Of a DNA stretch of 12,992 nt, positions 9,290 through 12,992 are shown one piece after another. Origin of the DNA: Hamiltosporidium magnivora (Eukaryota > Microsporidia > Dubosqiidae); the NCBI GenBank assembly GCA_004325065.1, contig PITI01000397.1, positions 1-12,992 on the forward strand. Reading direction: 5' to 3'. The notes under the pieces were generated by a model that saw nothing but the letters and a program-made list of their open reading frames with translations, did no database searches and was not told the origin of the DNA. Made by a program: the position numbers and the translations under genes. Numbering within the stretch: position 1 is the stretch's first letter; every line of letters starts with the position of its first letter.

Positions 9290-10250
9290 TCTTTATTCTA
9301 AAAAGTGATTGGTTAATAAATGAAAGGGGTTTTATTTTGTTAGTAAAATTTTTACAAACATTGTGTTATCTCATCAATCAGATGTTTTGAATTTCAAATT
9401 TTGAAACAAAAGATTTGCAAAGGAAGAATAATGGTATGGAGAAAATTTAATTTTTAATGTTTTTTTAATTTGAATTTATAAGAAATAAATTTATGTTAAA
9501 TATCACTGTAAAAATTTTAATTGAAAGATTAGCTTAAACTGTTTTAGTTCCCTTGTAATATTAACGCTTATTTTATAGAATTAAAGATTTATTGAAAATT
9601 ATATTGGGAAATAGACAATTAATTATATAATTGTATCTTTGAACAATTATTTTTTATTTAAAATACAATGTATTTAAAAATATATTCATTTGGTTGTAGA
9701 CCTTTCAGTTTTTAGAATAAAAATTATTGCTTCATAATATCGGATTAAAATAACCAATGTTTTACAAATTTATTATCTAATTGGAATATAGTAATGATTA
9801 AATGATAAGTATAACATATTAAAACATATATTTTGTTTATTGGTTTGAAATATAAGGATTTGATTTTTTTTTCGAATATATCATGTTTGAAAATGAGAAA
9901 TAAAATTTATATAATACTGGGTTATTTTCATCATTTTTTTCTCTCCTTTATAATGGCAAATTATCTGTTTTATTTGATTTTAAATTTATATTTGACTCCT
10001 TTTCCAAATTTTGAAACAATCCTTTGATTTTGGAGATATATCCACTGTTTAATATGCATCCATTTTATTATTTGGTTGTCTATCATCTTCTACGTCTCAG
10101 TATGCATATTCTGTGGGTTAATACTGCATTTCGGTTTTTTATATACTATCCATTGATGCTCTTTCTCTACTCAACTTAGTATTTAGTCCTAACTTAAATC
10201 CTCTTTGTCAATAAAATATTTCACCTGTTTTTTAAGTACTTTTGACTAAA
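9290..10250. other. AT-rich spacer upstream of the CCCH gene
   Basis: Nearly 1 kb with no recognisable gene. The 64-codon open frame at 9833-10027 (plus) is made of Phe/Leu/Ile/Tyr-rich residues typical of random T-rich DNA and has no motif. No RNA gene or repeat was seen. The bases nearest 9290 presumably hold the promoter of the minus-strand zinc-finger gene. Confidence 0.5.
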
Positions 10251-10323
10251 TAAATGCTAGGATTTGAACCTAAATTCGGGACTTCTTAGCGAATTTTTAA
10301 GATACCTGTTAAAAAAGCCATAC
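10251..10323 (-). pseudogene. Degenerate tRNA-Leu(UAA)-like sequence
   Basis: The minus strand carries a perfect B-box (T-arm) sequence GGTTCAAATCC (10270-10260) inside a possible 5-bp T stem (TTAGG/CCTAG). Upstream is TGGC at a box-A position (10320-10317), a TTAA in the D-loop region, a 7-base loop CTTAAAA (10301-10295) giving anticodon UAA with U33 and A37, and a long variable region as expected for tRNA-Leu. However, the anticodon stem pairs at only three of five positions and the acceptor arms (TCTAGTA and CATTTAT) barely pair. It cannot be a working tRNA as read. It is either a decayed tRNA gene, a tRNA-derived element, or coincidence. Confidence 0.35.
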
Positions 10324-10498
10324 TAGAAATTAAAAACGAAATTATGTATATGTTACGCTGAAGATAATGATTGGATTTAATTTATAATGACATTTCATAT
10401 ACAATTGTGGCAAAACCATCGACAGTTTCAAATTTTCTTACATACAAAAATGCAATGAAAATATTCCAAAGTGAATAAGCATAAAAAATACGTGGCTT

Positions 10499-10735
10499 TT
10501 AAAAGAAGCGTGTACATTTACGCAGAAAATGTCTATTTAAGTATTTTGATTTGTTAAAGCTGTATTTTTTTGTGTTATTGCGATCTAGAAAACTTGGTTT
10601 CGTTGCGAAATCCAAATCTGTGAAGTATACATCTTGTTTTGCAGCCAGCTTAACTATGGCATTGGGCACTGTCTCGAATGACATTTTTGCAAATTCTCTT
10701 GGTGAATTATACCGAAGAATTTATCCTCTGAAATA
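10499..10735 (-). other. Quasi-open stretch, unidentified
   Basis: The minus strand is open for about 75 codons here, with a possible ATG at 10684 and reading AKMSFETVPNAIVKLAAKQD then VYFTDLDFATKP. The plus strand is also nearly open over the same bases, which lowers the value of either. I recognise no family. It adjoins the GC-rich island to its right and might be part of the same insert or a broken gene read in the same direction as the integrase pseudogene. With no motif and no expression signal it is not called a CDS. Confidence 0.3.
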
Positions 10736-10747
10736 ATCTTTTTATTC

Positions 10748-10985
10748 ATCATCCTCGGTACTTCAGCTCTGCAAGAGCCTTAGCCGCCCTCGTCATATAG
10801 CCTTCCGGTCTTTATCCAGAGGGTTTGTTTAATTTTTCCAGTTTCGTAACAAGATGCTTGTAAAGGGGCGGTTGTATACCCTACGCCCAACCTAGACTTG
10901 GAAGACCAGTCTCTTATAGTCGCTTCTTGCAGCAAGCAGAGAATAGTCTAGGCCAATTCTACTCCCATCATGGTAGGTAAAACTT
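10748..10985. other. GC-rich island in AT-rich DNA
   Basis: About 240 bases with close to balanced base composition, against about 25% GC on both sides, with sharp edges. Long reading frames exist on both strands, e.g. minus-strand PPLYKHLVTKLEKLNKP followed by EGYMTRAAKALAELKYRG, but I recognise no protein. It also contains small hairpins such as CTTGCAGCAAG (about 10927-10937). It does not match tRNA, 5S rRNA or any rRNA segment I know. It may be a young insertion, part of a retroelement, or a structured RNA. It lies just beyond the C-terminal end of the decayed integrase (same strand), so it could be part of that element's 3' region. Confidence 0.45.
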
Positions 10986-11039
10986 TTAATTACATATTGT
11001 AAATTAAATCTAAAATTATATATTTAGTACCGGTTTATA

Positions 11040-12420
11040 CATATTAGCATTCTAATCTCAAAAACAATCCTTTAATTTTCATTTCACCGGTGTGACACGT
11101 TCTATATATGTTACTCGAACTTTTATATTATCATCATTCCTTGCGTCGGGTATTTTAATTTAAAGTTCTTTGCCTTTTTTCTACGTTTTGTTCGATATCT
11201 TGCGGAAATCTCTCTAATATTTAATATGAATGGGCTTTTTTGTTTCACAACAGGATCCCTGGCAAATCTTCTCAACCTATATTTCTCCTTATTTCTCATC
11301 GAATAATATTAAGTTATATGCCTATAAAGAGTTGTTTAGCTCTTGTTGTTATATAGCTCGGAAGTTATTTTAGATTCGAAGGTAGAAATCAAACATAACT
11401 ATTAGAGGAAGACTTTCTATCGTTATATTAACAGGTATGCTTTTTTTAGCGAATTTTCTTTTGTATATTGCATTGTTTTGATCTTTTAATATTACTTTTA
11501 GATTATGTTCTTTGATTTAAATTAGACTGAACGGCTGTACGTAAAGAAATTTTAAATCAATTTTAAATCTTGTTTCAAACATGGCATCATACCAGTTATT
11601 TTATGCCACTATTATGAGCTCTGTATTTTCTAATCTGTATAAAACATATGTCTGTTGATTATTCTTTTTGTTGTTTTCTACCCACGAACAATGCATATGT
11701 TTCGCACTTTCTTCCTGTCCTAATTTTTACTGTCTAGAATTTTCCGTAGCATCTTTAACAAACGCCAACTATTACATGCTTGCTTATTGCATTGTTGGAA
11801 ACCTTCTATTATTATTATCACTTTGCAAAATAGTAGCCCCATCAAAAAAAGTTAAAGTAATAAACCCAATTGAGCTACTTTCGTGCAATTTTAATTTAAG
11901 GGGGTAAAATACAAACTTTTTTAACAAATTGAAATCAGTAGACAAAATGTATTTATATTGCTCATAAGCTTGTGCTTCAATGTCAATTAAATAGAATTAA
12001 CATTTCGAGTTTCTTTTTTTACTTATATCAGCACTGTTAAAATCTTTTTTTTAAAAAATGTGTGGATTTTTCACACATTTACATGAATTTAGATGTAATT
12101 ATCATTCCTATTGTGATGCTTTATACTAAATTTATCATTTTTTCCACACGAGTCCGCCAACCGTGCCCGATTGCAACATGTAAATCACACAATATTTGAA
12201 ATTATACTTCTGATTACAAAAAAATTTTTAGCCCTTATCACTTTAATCTTAAATCAAATTAATCTTTTCTTTTTGCATTATCATGTCAATTTTCTGAGAA
12301 ACTCTTATACCTTTAAGGATTTTTTATACATTTATGCTTTTAGATGTTCTTACCTTTTTTTATTAGCTCAAGTATTATACTTATGCGAAATTTTGTACAT
12401 TCTGGTGTTGTGAAATGCAC
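11040..12420 (-). pseudogene. Decayed KRBA2/SCAND3-like DDE integrase
   Basis: Integrase blocks occur in the right order on the minus strand, split by stops and frameshifts. (1) The HHCC-type zinc-binding start: CDLHVAIGHG then RTRVEKM (12189 to about 12130), matching the family pattern IHxxxGHGGRxRM. (2) Core with first catalytic Asp: FYLIDIEAQAYEQYKYIL, then KKFVFYPLK (about 12000-11895); the Asp codon is 11984-11982. (3) Second Asp in GATILQSDNNN (11840-11808; Asp at 11819-11817), matching the family's GAPAILQSDNG. (4) After frameshifts, FIQIRKYRAHNSGIK (about 11643-11599), then YDAMFETRFKIDLK (from 11591). (5) Near the end, DNIKVRV (about 11135-11115), like the DNVxVxVPDVDR segment of the C-terminal SH3-like domain. 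The long open frames on the plus strand at 11668 and 12171 are shadows. These integrases belong to mobile elements and have domesticated relatives in vertebrates. Clearly dead; identification by motif. Confidence 0.8.
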
Positions 12421-12992
12421 GATTCCTATAGCCGCTCGCCAAAATGACGCTTCTATCGCTTAAATAACTTATTGTCACGGTACTTAGTGCCCACCGTTAT
12501 TTCTAATGAAGTTTTACACATTAATAACGCCTTTATTTAAAATAGATATATGTTAGCTGTATTATATTTTTATCCTATAATTTCCATGTTATTTCGTATT
12601 TACTCCATTTTATAGGTTCCTATGATATTTCTATATTTATATAGTCAGACTAACGTTAAGCTCGTTGAAACGAACTTTCTTTTACATTCATAAGAAAAAA
12701 AAATGCGAAAATAATTGTAACCTCATCATTTGAGAAATAATTTCATAATGCTTAAAAAAAGGCTTTAATTCTTACCTAATCTGTTTCTTAGTATTGTTTT
12801 TGGTCTTTCATATTACTTTTTAGCAGTTTTCAGAAATTTCTCAATAAAATTTTATGATATTTTTTTATCGCAGATTTTACTTTTTCTATTTATTTACTTT
12901 CAATTTTTCAGAGCTTAAGCTCTTAATTTTATGTTTGATCTTTTCCTTTTCCACTTATTTTCATTCAATTCTGTGTTTTTCTCGAAAAAATT
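12421..12992. other. AT-rich flank of the integrase remnant, nothing recognised
   Basis: This would hold the N-terminal leader and left terminus of the integrase element on the minus strand, but I could not read either. A short inverted repeat ACGGT...ACCGT lies at about 12477-12500 and a perfect 14-base palindrome AGAGCTTAAGCTCT at 12910-12923. No ORF or RNA gene was seen. Confidence 0.45.

Noticed and set aside
10748..10985. Ribosomal RNA or tRNA explanation of the GC-rich island
   Set aside because: No recognisable conserved rRNA segment, 5S motif or tRNA arm could be found on either strand.
11668..12413. Plus-strand open frames of 79 and 80 codons
   Set aside because: They lie antisense to the integrase relic and have no motif; the homology is on the minus strand.
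1..12992. CRISPR array, bacterial operon or phage features
   Set aside because: No regularly spaced repeats, no ribosome-binding-site-led gene clusters; the gene content is eukaryotic.

Overview
The window is very AT-rich (roughly three quarters A+T by eye). It holds only one convincing intact gene; most of the rest is long non-coding or decayed sequence. The intact gene (8695-9258, minus strand) encodes a 187-residue triple CCCH zinc-finger protein that closely resembles the N-terminus of ZC3H11A, an mRNA-export (TREX-associated) protein. So the organism is a eukaryote. The very short intron-free gene, the CCCC motif a few bases before its ATG, the nearby AATAAA and the protein shortened relative to its animal relatives fit a microsporidian best, of the large-genome, transposon-rich kind. 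The species cannot be named from this sequence, and the microsporidian assignment is an inference.

The window is essentially a transposon graveyard around that gene. Left part (1-6050): the decayed C-terminal end of a hAT-superfamily transposase (GTF2IRD2/ZBED5/SCAND3-like) lies at 1-about 250. A second copy of the same family, nearly full length and broken by many stops and frameshifts, lies at about 4100-5852 in the same orientation. Their C-termini and 3' untranslated regions can be aligned by eye. Between them is about 3.5 kb of scrambled sequence with one recognisable hAT-type terminus (3711-3723) and a few quasi-open frames of unknown origin.

Middle (6050-9300): on the minus strand a weak, decayed coding-like block of unknown identity (about 6182-7290), then a long AT-rich spacer, then the CCCH gene.

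Right part (9300-12992): an AT-rich upstream spacer, a degenerate tRNA-Leu(UAA)-like sequence (10251-10323, minus), a quasi-open stretch, and an unusually GC-rich island (about 10748-10985). The minus strand of about 11040-12420 holds a decayed integrase of the KRBA2/SCAND3-like DDE family, with its HHCC-type N-terminus, core aspartates and C-terminal SH3-like segment still readable. The last 570 bases show nothing recognisable.

The transposon remnants are not functional: each has multiple stops and frame changes. I found no intact novel multi-gene system. The most useful results are that two degraded transposase families, both familiar from animal genomes, can be read in sequence that an ORF finder shows as nearly empty, and that a compact mRNA-export zinc-finger gene survives intact among them.
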